The translations under genes were made by a program, and so were the position numbers. A stretch of DNA of 64,000 nt from contig BJOX01000021.1 of the NCBI GenBank assembly GCA_009731375.1, forward strand, positions 1,298,854 through 1,362,853. Reading direction: 5' to 3'. The DNA comes from Paulinella micropora. Lineage: Eukaryota; Cercozoa; Imbricatea; Euglyphida. This document shows positions 1 to 9,026 of this stretch, one piece after another; the stretch's first letter is position 1, and the number at the start of each line of letters is the position of its first letter. A model generated the notes under the pieces. The model searched no databases. It saw only the letters and a list, made by a program, of their open reading frames with translations, and was not told the DNA's origin.

Positions 1-249
1 GCTGGCGTCAGAGTGTGTGTCTGCTTCCAGGTCATCGTATGTCAAGGGCACACTCGAGACTGATATGTCCGCAACTGCCGCAAATAGACTTTGGCCATCC
101 TCGCTCAGCTGCAAGGACCGCAGCAGTTCCTTGGCCTGTTGTGGCGTGGAGCTAAACTCGCATCCAAAACTTGCCTCTGGAACTACCACGGCCTCTGCAG
201 CAGCGGCGGATAGACTGACAGCCATTTGGGAACTACTACAAGACGCCAT
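1..249 (-). CDS. hypothetical protein, N-terminal part only
   Basis: Reading leftwards from an ATG at 249, the frame stays open for 83 codons to the window edge, so the C-terminal part lies outside. The visible N-terminus is Ala/Ser-rich (it begins MASCSSSQMAVSLSAAAAE) and then turns acidic; I recognise no domain. Codon composition is GC-rich, like the viral genes beyond 10 kb and unlike the AT-rich block that begins near 890. This suggests that the GC-rich genome lies on both sides of that block. The start codon faces the CA-rich tandem repeats at 312-650, so its promoter would lie in or beyond them. Confidence 0.45.
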   Translation of the reverse strand, partial: MASCSSSQMAVSLSAAAAEAVVVPEASFGCEFSSTPQQAKELLRSLQLSEDGQSLFAAVADISVSSVPLTYDDLEADTHSDAS

Positions 250-311
250 TGTGATTTAAACTGTTCTTGCAAAGCTCTTCGAGACTACACGCACAAGCAC
301 ACACACACACT

Positions 312-650
312 AGAGCACGCCAGAGCACACGAGAACACGCGCACACACACACACGCCCGCACTGTTGACCAGGCTCAGCGTGCGTTTGTCGGCCTACCCG
401 GCCGGAGCTAGACTCGCTTCCGGGGAGTCCTTGAACACACGCCTGCCCCGCCCAGCAGTGGCAGGACACGCACACACAAGCTAGAACACACGAGAGCACA
501 CGAGAACACGCGTACACACACACGCCCGCACTGTTGGCCAGGCACAGCGTGCGTTTGTCGGCCTGCCCGGCAGGAGCTAGACTCGCTTCCGGGGAGTCCT
601 TGGACGCACGCCTGCACTGCCCAGCCGTAGCAGAACACACGCACGCACAC
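312..650. repeat. two tandem copies of a 169-bp GC-rich unit
   Basis: The stretch starting near 312 is repeated from about 481 at an offset of 169 bases. Each copy has a (CA)n/(ACAC)-rich half followed by a conserved half containing gcgtttgtcggcct, gctagactcgcttccgggga and a GCCC-rich end. The copies differ by scattered substitutions, so the duplication is not an exact assembly duplicate. The short open frames across it are low-complexity Cys/Val or His/Thr strings and are not genes. From 650 to about 900 I see no gene; the sequence there is mixed composition and runs into a simple repeat. Confidence 0.75.
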
Positions 651-904
651 ACTACACACACAGGCGAGACAAAAAACCGCAAGGGTTTAGGGCTTAGTCA
701 GGCGAGACAAAAATAAGAGGACCCGCACTTGTGGGTGCGTGCCAATATTCACGCGCAAATGCCACTTTCCCAGACTGGGCCGGCCGGGTGACTAATGCCA
801 ATAATGCACGTCCGCCGCGAGGGACAAAATGGCAATAGATTATCCCGCTCTGGGTAAATTGGCAGCCTGTTCTTTCAGGCCTATCGGTAAAGTAGGATGG
901 ATTG

Positions 905-1022
905 ATGTACATACATACATACATACATACATACACAGTTAACATACACATATACATACATACTTACATGCATATATGCATACATACGTACATATAAATA
1001 TATATAGTATATATATATATAT
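905..1022. repeat. (CATA)n and (TA)n simple-sequence tract
   Basis: A run of about seven CATA units (908-936) grades into variable ATACAT repeats and then a TA run that ends where the palindrome begins at 1023. It marks the shift from GC-rich to AT-rich sequence. No coding potential. Confidence 0.8.
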
Positions 1023-1430
1023 ATGATCATTTATGTATTCGCGACTTGTCCAACCGCAAAGTATTAAACAAGCCTTAAAAATATGAAAAACCAACATTTG
1101 ACATATAGAAAACATACATAGAAAACAAAAAAGTGTCAAATGTTTAACATAAATTTATCTAACTAAGCACATTAAGAGAGATTACGACGAAAAGACACAT
1201 AAACCATATTTTTATTTCATAAAAATAAATATAAACTGCGTGTATATGGTTTATGTATCTTTTCGTCGTAATCTCTCATAATGTGCTTAGTTAGATAAAT
1301 TTATGTTAAACATTTGACACTTTTTTCTTTTCTATGTATGTTTTCTATATGTCAAATGTTGGTTTTTCATATTTTTAAGGCTTGTTTAATACTTTGCGGT
1401 TGGACAAGTCGCGAATACATAAATGATCAT
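1023..1430. repeat. 408-bp palindrome with 187-bp arms and a 34-nt loop
   Basis: The arm at 1023-1209 is the reverse complement of 1244-1430 with only about three mismatches, around a 34-nt AT-rich loop. The outer end runs directly into a run of N, so the repeat may be longer. A perfect copy would suggest a chimeric read; the scattered mismatches argue for a real, slightly diverged palindrome. In linear PLV or virophage genomes with terminal inverted repeats, such a structure could be a terminal hairpin or a head-to-head junction of two termini. It sits near the left edge of the AT-rich element, where a terminus would be expected. From 1550 to 1838 I see a long G run, then sequence without a gene. 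Confidence 0.85.
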
Positions 1431-1549
1431 NNNNNNNNNNNNNNNNNNNNNNNNNNNNNNNNNNNNNNNNNNNNNNNNNNNNNNNNNNNNNNNNNNNNNN
1501 NNNNNNNNNNNNNNNNNNNNNNNNNNNNNNNNNNNNNNNNNNNNNNNNN

Positions 1550-1591
<42 letters not shown>

Positions 1592-1838
1592 AGGGGGGAC
1601 ACACATAAAACATCCAAAAAAAAATATTTTCTCGCGGAATTAGAGACATGGTTTTCCAATGAAAAACCTGTCCAGACAGAATTCTGTTTTTCTGATTTTA
1701 GCCTACAAACAGCCCAACACCGCCGTGTTGGGGGTGTTGTAAAGACATATTCACGGAAATAGAATTTTCTAGAATTTCCTTTTTTGACCAACATTGGGGC
1801 ATCGGCTCAGCCATAACGATATTATTTTGCTGGCATAA

Positions 1839-2189
1839 TTACGGCTTTCTGTTTTCGTTAAAATAACTAGTCCATCTATCTATATTCTTGTCTGCTTTTT
1901 CTCCATATTTTTTCTCATATTCAAGTTTAAGGTTGTTTAGTTGCTCGCTGTATATCTTTCTATATTTTGCTTTGTATTGTTTTCGTCTGTCAAGACTAGC
2001 CTTCTGGTATATATCCAATAATACATGCTCTTTGCTATCATAATGTGCTTTATTCGCATTCTTTTTCTTTTCGTAATATGCCTTATTGTATTCCTTTATC
2101 TTGTCTTTATTTTCTTGACGTTGTTGCTTCCTTCTTTGTGCTATGTTTTCTTTATTCTTCTCATAATATTCCCTTTGGTATTTTTGCAT
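1839..2189 (-). CDS. Lys/Tyr/Glu-rich repetitive protein of the PLV block
   Basis: The 116-residue product is made largely of repeats of the type YYEKNKEN and YYEKKKNANK, strongly basic and probably helical throughout, with no Cys and no membrane segment. Proteins with Y-x-K-N-K-E repeats are common in AT-rich algal viruses and their satellites, sometimes next to HNH or GIY-type nucleases, but no nuclease motif is present here. The start at 2189 is the first ATG in frame. A repeated taatattgaccctta motif at about 2281-2322 lies upstream. From 2330 to 2778 I see no convincing gene. Function unknown. Confidence 0.5.
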   Translation of the reverse strand: MQKYQREYYEKNKENIAQRRKQQRQENKDKIKEYNKAYYEKKKNANKAHYDSKEHVLLDIYQKASLDRRKQYKAKYRKIYSEQLNNLKLEYEKKYGEKADKNIDRWTSYFNENRKP

Positions 2190-2778
2190 CCTTAAGAATG
2201 CAAAACTATCTCCATATTAAATGTTTTTGCGAGATATACTCTCGTTGATTCACGTATTGTTCAGATGCGGTTGGCATTATAGTAATATTGACCCTTAACA
2301 TTAAATGTAATATTGACCCTTATGTTTTTATTATAGCAAACAAAAAAGATGAATATAAGAGCAGGGTCAGTGAAAATGTCTTCTCCTATTGGTGGCCAAC
2401 CCCATGGTTGGCCGTGTCCGCCTTGACACTTACAAGGTTGGTCACTTTTTCCTGATTAAATTTCAATATTTATTATATTATTCATCTTCGTATTAACCTT
2501 TTTTCATATAGTCCAAGGTGTCCAGGGTTCAATTAACTTTTTGAAAATTTTCAGAGAGGGTGGATACTCTCTACTGTACACTCCTAAAATTTCCTCCCGC
2601 GGGGGGTTGGCCTGTACAGACTTGGACACTATTAATACTAAGAAGAATTGTCGCACTTAGCCTGCTCAATACCACTCTCAAGTGTCCAAGTCACCACAAC
2701 GGCGTTTTCGCGTTTTTGAAGACGGGCGGATTTTCTATTTAAAATAATTAAAATAATATAATTATATATATAGGAGTA

Positions 2779-3219
2779 ATGTCAGATATTATAGCACGAT
2801 TACCATATGATTTGCAAGAATATATTAAATATTTTTTGTTTAATCGCGATTTTTCACTAGAAGATTAGGAATTATGCGACAACTGCGGACTTACTTTATC
2901 TGTTGTAGAAAATCCAATAATATACGCTCAGAATATGAAGTGATATTTCAATTACTATTGTTTTTGCTCTAGAAAATGTATCATTGAATATTTTTGACAT
3001 ATACAAATATAGACTTGTCTATTACATACTAAGACGTGGATCGAAGATGACAGGAAGTTTGTCAGGCAGTTAAGAGTCACTACTACTGAAAGTAAAATTT
3101 ATGAAGTCGTGTCCAACTTCTACGATAGTGAGTTAAAACCAAGTATCGCCTTCCATAATGCTATTATATCGCTATTTAGCACACCAACGAGTGATGAAGA
3201 GGTGTGCTTGAGGCACTAA
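2779..3219 (+). pseudogene. decayed Cys-rich (CxxC) protein of the PLV block
   Basis: From an ATG at 2779 one frame runs 146 codons to a TAA at 3217-3219, broken by four in-frame stops (TAG 2866, TGA 2941, TGA 2995, TAG 3010) but with no apparent frameshift. The reading has an F-box-like hydrophobic N-terminus (MSDIIARLPYDLQEYIK), then CDNCG, then CSRKC, a spacing that suggests one zinc site. The same layout appears in the intact 91-residue gene at 7231-7506, so the two are probably paralogues. Each stop is one transition from a Gln, Trp or Arg codon, as expected of C-to-T decay. The piggyBac element begins 57 bp downstream. A reassigned genetic code is an alternative, but the capsid gene ends on TAG, which argues against it. 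Confidence 0.55.
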
Positions 3220-3279
3220 AAGTCATATATTTTAAATATGATATCGTGTATCCAAATTTGAATAGTAAAAAAGCAATAG

Positions 3280-3315
3280 TGTCTATGTGCCTGTGCCTGG
3301 ATACCATATGGTATC
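3280..3315. repeat. left terminal inverted repeat of the transposon
   Basis: The 14-bp end sequence at 3280-3293 pairs with 6183-6196. The palindrome gataccatatggtatc follows at 3300-3315. A short partial repeat (tgcctg) lies between them. Confidence 0.8.
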
Positions 3316-3535
3316 AAGAATCACCTGACTTCCGGACCTGAAAAAATAATAAAAACAAAAAAATTTATTAATAATATTAATAAATATTATTTTTCAATTA
3401 TCAAAAGTAACAATAATTTATTACAAATTGTTTGGAGGCCGCTGCCTCAGTGTCTGGTTTCCAACGCGCTTAAGTAAAAAAAGGATCTGATACCATGTGG
3501 TAACAAAAAAAAAACGTACTTCAAAGCGATGAAAA

Positions 3536-5126
3536 TTAAGTCCGCTGCTTTTTTTTTTTTGTCGGTTTTCCGTTTTGTTTATGCCAGGCATGACACGTTC
3601 TGCCTTCCCCGCTGCACAATGGCATCTCAGGACCGCAGGAAGTGCAATAAAAACTCGTCACGGAGACCTTCTTTGCTGTGTAAGCATACAAACAGACTCG
3701 GCATCTACGTCTTTTCGGCCTCTCCGTACTCTCAGAATATGCTCTTCCTACCTGCTGTTTCTTTTTGACTTTGTTGGACATGATAACTAAGGGGTACCTA
3801 CACAGTTCCATGCATTTTGGGGCGCCAGGTTGGGCAGGAGCGTTGGGTTCAGAAGGGGGGACAGAGGGGCGGTCAGAATCAGGAGGAACACCTTGTTTGA
3901 GGAGGGACGAAGCAAGCACAGATTTGAAATACCCGGGCCTATTGTCGCCTTTCATCATATTGAGGTTGGCCAATGAGGACTGGCTAAAAAAACAGTAATG
4001 CTTGTACGCATTTGTGACAATAAAGTCCAGCAAAATCATGAAGTCGACCTTGCGCCAGTCATTCAAAATAAAGGACAGATTGAGAGAGTTCGACCCGTGT
4101 CTGCACGAATTGAACATATCCACTGCATTAAACGCTGAATAATACAACGCCACAGCCTCGCACCTTGGGACACGGGGTACGGTCTTACTAAAACGGGCAT
4201 TACGCGGCTTACCAGGCAAGGTTGTGGAACATGTGGCAATAATTTGCTGCTGATTATGGTCGTTTTGGTTGACTGCCAGGAGCTTTACCCCATCATTTTT
4301 GCATGTGGCTGAGGCCAAATCACCCTTCTCTCCCCCCCGTAAGCCCCAAAGTAGCCGCACAGGAAAGCCAGAGTGAGCCGTCTTCACCATTCCAACAAAA
4401 TCGACACCCCTTTTCTTCATCTCGATTGCTGTTTTGCAAGAAGCGAACCACGAGTCCCCAACGAAGATTCGACCTGTTCCCCACCATGGCTTGGATAATC
4501 GTAATGTAGTTGCAGTTGTAACACCAAACTCATGGGCGTATTGCTTCTGCCTATCCCTATCCTTACCCTCCACCAATTCCATGGCAATGCAGACCCCCGT
4601 TTCAACATCGCAGGCGGTGTGGTACTCCCTTCCCACAGGGATTGGCTTGCGGGGGACGATCGTTTGGCCAGGCATTCCGTCTCCCGTAAATTGTCCCATA
4701 CTCTCATCAATCGTAATGACTGCTCCTGGAACGATGGCTGCCCTTGCCTTTGCATCAACCGCCTCAGCGAAAGCGCAAATCGGTAAAAAAGGATCAGCAT
4801 CAGTTGGGGGGGGGACCAGTTCGTAAGCACTTCAGTATGGTGTCGAATCTGTTCAGAGCCATATACTCTCCAAAACCATCCCCTGGCAGTCCGTCTGTAC
4901 CCTCACCATCCTTGGGTGCCCAGTGTGACCTCCTGCGACCCCTGTCCGCCAATGAAATGCGAAGCGACAACCCCAAAAAAACCATGAATTCTTCTGTTGT
5001 CAATGCCCTGGCTAATCTGTGATTTTCCTGCTTCGCTAGCTCCTGGTTGGTAAGTTGTAAAATGGTTGTAACAGCAGACATCGGGAAAAAATGAAGAAAG
5101 TGTCTACAAGTAGGAAAAATGCACAC
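3536..5126 (-). pseudogene. piggyBac transposase (DDE_Tnp_1_7), frameshifted
   Basis: Reading from 5126, the first part has the family's N-terminal core (LTTEEFMVFLGLSLRISL, then FGEYMALNRFD), ending at a stop just after a run of nine C. Dropping one C would join it to the second part, which continues through VITIDESMGQFTG (first catalytic Asp), FVGDSWFAS (second) and FNAVDMFNS (third), then a C-terminal Cys cluster (CRVC...CTSC...C...H) typical of piggyBac proteins. All three catalytic Asp appear kept. The break near 4813 in a homopolymer may be a sequencing indel or a true mutation. Upstream of about 5108 lies CTACTTGTAG, a good splice acceptor, so the N-terminus may be spliced from sequence further up. 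The family moves DNA by cut and paste. Confidence 0.8.
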
Positions 5127-5525
5127 AAAAAAAAAATAGCAATTGCGAAATATTTTGCATCAAAGTGGACACCATGTTTGCATACAACAAAGACAAGAAA
5201 AAGTAAGTTGAAAATTTATTTTGATTAAGGTTTTTCTCTGAAACAACAAAACAATATTCAATGAAAATTACATACACATGTAAAGAAAGTGTAAAGGGTG
5301 TTGGGCTATACTGGAATAGTGAAAAGAAAGCGAAACAACAGAGAGAGAGGAGGTGGGACGTGAGTGGGGAGACATCAAACTTGTCTTCCATCGTAGACTT
5401 TGCTTTGTGTCGAGGCCGATCTGCGCTCCAGTCCACTGCCTGCGGTCCCACCTTTTACTGGAACCCCTTCCCCAAAAGACTTTCTTTCTCTTCCTCTAAT
5501 TGCCCTGCTGTAAAAGGGCTAGGGT

Positions 5526-5924
5526 TTAGAAGGGAACCGCTTCATCCTCTCCTCCCTCCTCCTCCTCTTCGGTTTCCTGCTCCTGTACCTGGTCGTTCTG
5601 GTCCTGTTTTTGTTCATCATCCTGCACCTCTTGTTCTTCTTCTTCGTCCTCCGATAATTCCATCTCTACCTCTTCCTCGTCCTCATTCATGAACTTCCAA
5701 CTCGACCCTGCCTGCCCAGGCTCGGGCCTCAAATGCTTGGTCAAGAAGTAATAATCCTTCTCGTCAAAACGCATCGTAGCTAAAGCTTTTTGGTGTTTTG
5801 TTTCTTTTTCTTTCAACACCCCCAAAGCCATAATGTGTTGAAAGGTGGGATCACCAAATTTCTTTTTGGCCCATGGCTTTCCAAACCGAGAAACTGGGAC
5901 TGAAAGGGTGTCTCCCACCTCCAT
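5526..5924 (-). CDS. candidate N-terminal exon of the piggyBac transposase
   Basis: A 132-codon frame starts at 5924 with MEVGDTLSVPVSRFGKPWAKK, passes a Lys-rich stretch and ends in a strongly acidic Glu/Asp/Gln-rich tail. PiggyBac transposases commonly begin with an acidic, disordered N-terminal region before the conserved core, and this frame lies in the right order, strand and distance from the core at 5126. A second open stretch (5380-5451, minus) lies between the two. The link therefore needs one or more introns. An independent small gene carried by the transposon is the alternative. Sequence from 5925 to 6144 is AT-rich and holds no gene. Confidence 0.4.
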   Translation of the reverse strand: MEVGDTLSVPVSRFGKPWAKKKFGDPTFQHIMALGVLKEKETKHQKALATMRFDEKDYYFLTKHLRPEPGQAGSSWKFMNEDEEEVEMELSEDEEEEQEVQDDEQKQDQNDQVQEQETEEEEEGGEDEAVPF

Positions 5925-6144
5925 CTTTTCTCAAAAAAATCGTTATGTGGTAGGTTCACGTGGAAAAAGGGCAGTGGGAGGGGTCACCCTTCAATAAATA
6001 AAAAAAGAACTTCAACTAAAAATTTTGTCAAGAAATTTTACGAGTCGCTTTCTAGGGACTTTTCAACATTTTACAAGTGTTTTATTCATCGAAACTGCTC
6101 CGGTTTGATCGAGAGAATTTTTTGAAAAAAAGTTCTGAAAAACT

Positions 6145-6196
6145 GATACCATATGGTATCATCCAATACCATATGGTATCACCAGGCACATAGACA
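6145..6196. repeat. right terminal inverted repeat of the transposon
   Basis: Two copies of the palindrome lie at 6145-6160 and 6165-6180 (the second has one change), followed by the 14-bp end at 6183-6196, complementary to 3280-3293. Confidence 0.8.
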
Positions 6197-6229
6197 ATAG
6201 AGCCTTATCAAAGTGAAAAAGTATATGAA

Positions 6230-7234
6230 ATGAGCAAACTGGATAAGTATTTTAATCTGAATGAAGACGAGCGGATTGATATCGTTGAGTGATATAAGAA
6301 AGATGTCAAAGCCAAAAATGAACAAAAAATACAGATTGATGTCCGCGATGTAATGGCTAAAATGAACGATATGATATTAAGTAATGACCCTTATCTTAAA
6401 CTACTTGCTTTGATAATAGCAATTGGAGCAAGGCCTGTGGAAATATTTGATAAAAACACGTATGAATTGATACCAGATAAACCTTCTTGGTTGCGAGTGA
6501 ATAACCTAGCAAAAAAGAGGGAAGGACAAAAAAAGAATTGGACTGAGATGCTTGTTGTCCTTTTTACTCCCCAGTTCGTAATAGAAAAAGTAAATTCAAT
6601 ACGGAATCATTTCAAAAAGAAAAAAGCAGTCATCATCAACAGCGAGGGTGTGCTTGATAAACAAAGAATAATGAAATAAACAAAAACAATTATCAAAATC
6701 TTCCCTTGGCTGTCGGAATACACACAAAAGAGTAGTATGTTCCGAAAACTATATGCTAGTTTGTCGTATAGTAATTTCGCCAATCCGAAATTAGAGAATT
6801 TTAATACGTGGGTAAGCAATGTGTTGGGACACGGCGATATGCTCACTTCATTTAGTTATAGTTGGGTTAATGTGGCCGACCCTGAAGAAATTAAGGCAGA
6901 AGGGATTAAAACAGAATTAGAGGAGTTGAGACGCAAGATAGATTTATGTCTGAATTTAAATAATACTAATGAAACTGAAAGCAAAAACGGAGACGAAGAA
7001 AGCAAATATCAACCATCAGGAAAAAGCGCTAGCAGAGAGGATAAGTACAAATTGCTTGAGCAGATTTACAATGATAACCCGAATATTACAAATACTAAAC
7101 TACGACAATTAAGCAAGATTGGAGCCGTTATTGTCAATAAGTTTATCAAAGAGAAAAAAGAAGTGCCACAAGAAGAGGAAGCAAAGCCATTAAGAAGAAG
7201 CACGAGAATTAAACAAAAAGTTAAAAGAGATTAA
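6230..7234 (+). pseudogene. tyrosine recombinase / integrase of the PLV, two in-frame stops
   Basis: One frame runs 334 codons from ATG 6230 to TAA 7232, interrupted by TGA at 6290 and TAA at 6677 without any frameshift. It has the tyrosine recombinase signature: LLALIIAIGARPVEIF carries the first catalytic Arg, FRKLYASLSYSNF fits the second-Arg box and VLGHGDMLTSFSYSWVNV fits the LGH...Tyr box with the nucleophile. A helical charged stretch and a Lys/Arg-rich tail follow. Such enzymes integrate PLVs, virophages and some algal viruses. The TGA replaces a plausible Trp codon and the TAA a plausible Gln codon. The left transposon neighbour is decayed in the same style. Read literally the enzyme is dead; recoding is the less likely alternative. 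Confidence 0.7.
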
Positions 7235-7506
7235 TATTTAACAACGATTAAAGGCGGTTCCCCATATCTTGCTCTAATATTAGACTCTCGTCTATAGCAT
7301 TTAATAGAGCAGATTGTGAAAAACTCAATACTATCTACACCATAAAAATTACCTGCTTTAATAGGAGGGTGCGACTGGAATGTGCGAGACGAGCCACATA
7401 TATTACAAAATTCTTCTCCATAAATCGGCTGGGGCATCTCTGAATAAACAAATGTCCTTATATGTCCAACTATATCACTCTGCAATTCGCGTATTATTAT
7501 TGACAT
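7231..7506 (-). CDS. small CxxC/CxxxC zinc-site protein
   Basis: A 91-residue product beginning MSIIIRELQSDIVGHIRTFV, with FCNICGSS near residue 33 and TICSIKCYRRE near residue 64: four Cys spaced to hold one metal ion. The N-terminal hydrophobic pattern resembles a short F-box-like helix pair, though too little is present to call it. It is intact, whereas the similar gene at 2779-3219 has four stops. It overlaps the 3' end of the recombinase by four bases, convergently. Function unknown; a PLV accessory protein. Confidence 0.5.
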   Translation of the reverse strand: MSIIIRELQSDIVGHIRTFVYSEMPQPIYGEEFCNICGSSRTFQSHPPIKAGNFYGVDSIEFFTICSIKCYRRESNIRARYGEPPLIVVKY

Positions 7507-7530
7507 GTTTTATATAATATAAAATATAAA

Positions 7531-7893
7531 ATGAACCTTTTTGGTCAAAGCACGAATACACCATCGTCATCAACTATATCGTCGTCGTCTTCTTTATCTA
7601 TTGATAGCATAAAAGACACACTACCAACAACCGCCTTCGGAGAATTGCGAACGGCTACTCTGTCGCCAGTATTACAAAATGTATTCACATATGGTATTAA
7701 TACGCGGTTTTTTGACAAAACAGAAACAAACGGCGGGGTGGTATCAACTGCTAATTCAATGGCGGTTTTGACTACATCGGCCTCAGGTAATTCAACCGCA
7801 CAGATTACGACAATTGAAAGAGCAAAATATAGACGTGGTATGGGTTTAGTTGCTAGATTTTCCGCATTGCTTCTTTTCTATCTCTATGCATAA
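7531..7893 (+). CDS. virion structural-protein fragment (giant virus/PLV family)
   Basis: After a Ser/Thr-rich start the protein reads FGELRTATLSPVLQNVFTYG and ends in a KYRRGMGLVARFSALL block. From memory this pattern (an E-L-x-P-x-x-Q start, an Asn/Thr-rich middle and a Y-R-x-G-x-G-x-x-A-R-F-x-A-L end) is the N-terminal module of a structural family in large algal viruses, PLVs and some phages. Those proteins are usually several hundred residues. Here the frame ends after 120 residues with LLFYLYA, so it is probably truncated or frameshifted just after the module. It starts 25 bp from the divergent gene at 7506. Confidence 0.45.
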   Translation: MNLFGQSTNTPSSSTISSSSSLSIDSIKDTLPTTAFGELRTATLSPVLQNVFTYGINTRFFDKTETNGGVVSTANSMAVLTTSASGNSTAQITTIERAKYRRGMGLVARFSALLLFYLYA

Positions 7894-8126
7894 ATTGCAA
7901 TAGCATCAACCTTCTTTTCTATCTCTATTGACATTTTTTTAATGTATTCAAAACCCTTATCCTTGATTAACTTTTCTGTTATACGTGCGTGATTTTTCTT
8001 CAAATATATGTAAAACTGGTCAATATTAACACCGCAGGGAATTAGATGTTTATGTTGTCGTCGTCGTCGTAAGTTGATGTTTTTGATTAGAGTGAATAGT
8101 GTATCTAAATTTTGTATAAATGTCAT
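7884..8126 (-). CDS. small basic hypothetical protein
   Basis: An 80-residue Lys/Ile-rich protein starting MTFIQNLDTLFTLIKNINL with a basic RRRRQHK patch. It overlaps the end of the preceding plus-strand gene by 10 bp and lies 22 bp from the penton gene on the same strand. Its length and AT-rich coding are ordinary for this block, but no domain is visible. It could also be the downstream remnant of another gene. Confidence 0.3.
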   Translation of the reverse strand: MTFIQNLDTLFTLIKNINLRRRRQHKHLIPCGVNIDQFYIYLKKNHARITEKLIKDKGFEYIKKMSIEIEKKVDAIAIYA

Positions 8127-8147
8127 TATATTTATGTATTTTTTTTC

Positions 8148-8946
8148 TTAAGCATGATACGCCTTTAAGAGAATTGAAACCTGGAAATTAGTTGGCAGTT
8201 CGAGCGCGAATCCTTGCGCATTTCTAATGACGATATCAATAGACCTTAAACTTTTCGTCGTATTAAATGGCACATAATCAGCAACATCGTTTGACGATTC
8301 AAAATAACATTGTACCCCAAACGGTTTATCTAGATTCACTTTACCGACCACAGAGAAATTACCATTTGCTTCAACTAAACCAGACTGGTCCAAAGCACGG
8401 CTATGCACATAAACGGCCGTTTCACCGATTAGATTTACTATGGATTGCATTGTGCTTCTCGCCGCGGCCCAAATATCGGCAGTTAGTCCGATTTTATCTT
8501 TAATCGTGCTACTATCGTAATCAAAAGCATACGTATCACCAGTGAATGCGAAATTCAATTTATTGACGGAGTTCAAAGTTATAACTACGGAGTCTGGAGC
8601 AATTGCTGAATTAACCGCGGATTGAAGGGCGGTAATAAATGTATCAATGGTGTATTGATTTTCTGTTACGATTGCAGTTTTTGTAGCGGATCCCGTTGTT
8701 TTAATCAATGTGAGAGTGTTGGCATAACTCGGTATGTTTGGGAAAACATTTGGGATAGAGATACTCTTTACGACATAAGCACTAATTATATGAATATTAC
8801 GACCAGTTGCTGGGAGATCAACAACGAAACGGCCATTGTGAGTAGAAGCGGATTTTGATTCTGTTTTATCACTTGACGATACACGAAGGAGGAAATTTTT
8901 TTTGTTCGCTTTTCGTCTTCAAGATTGCTTATTGTAAACGCCATTG
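8148..8946 (-). CDS. penton-like minor capsid protein, frameshifted in an A8 run
   Basis: The C-terminal 186 residues form an open frame from 8708 and end with SIDIVIRNAQGFALELPTNF then a SILLKAYHA tail, the pattern of PLV/virophage single-jelly-roll pentons. Upstream the same frame stays open to about 8895. It can be joined to an ATG at 8946 (MAFTISNLEDEKRTKK) if one base is gained in the run of eight A near 8886-8893; without this the N-terminal frame stops soon after. The whole would be about 266 residues, a normal size. The indel may be a sequencing error, a mutation or a slippery site used for frameshifting. The gene lies 80 bp from the capsid gene on the same strand, the usual pairing. 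Confidence 0.65.
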
Positions 8947-9026
8947 CTATGTATAGCAAAAAATATTATTCTAATTTTTAATTTTTTGATCTTTTTTTGA
9001 CTAATCATATTTTGAATAAATAAAGG

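Larger units (their letters stand above)
3276..6200 (-). mobile_element. piggyBac-type DNA transposon with palindromic inverted repeats
   Basis: A perfect 14-bp inverted repeat, tgtctatgtgcctg at 3280-3293 and its complement at 6183-6196, is flanked on both sides by ATAG (3276-3279 and 6197-6200), a candidate target duplication. Just inside each end is the 16-bp palindrome gataccatatggtatc (3300-3315 and 6145-6160; a near-copy at 6165-6180; a degenerate copy at about 3486). The interior encodes a piggyBac-family transposase on the minus strand. Canonical piggyBac elements duplicate TTAA, so the ATAG flanks are unusual. Both neighbours are decayed PLV genes, so the transposon entered the PLV block. 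Between 3316 and 3535 I see only AT-rich non-coding sequence and the degenerate palindrome. Confidence 0.75.

Noticed and set aside
236-682. Cys/Val-rich frames on the minus strand over the 169-bp repeats
   Set aside because: Product of CA-repeat translation, repeated with the DNA unit; no independent coding sign.
660-700. Telomere-like gggtttagggctta
   Set aside because: Only one TTTAGGG unit; no tandem array.
2560-2742. 60-codon plus-strand frame in the PLV block
   Set aside because: No motif, no homologue recognised and no similar composition to neighbouring proteins.
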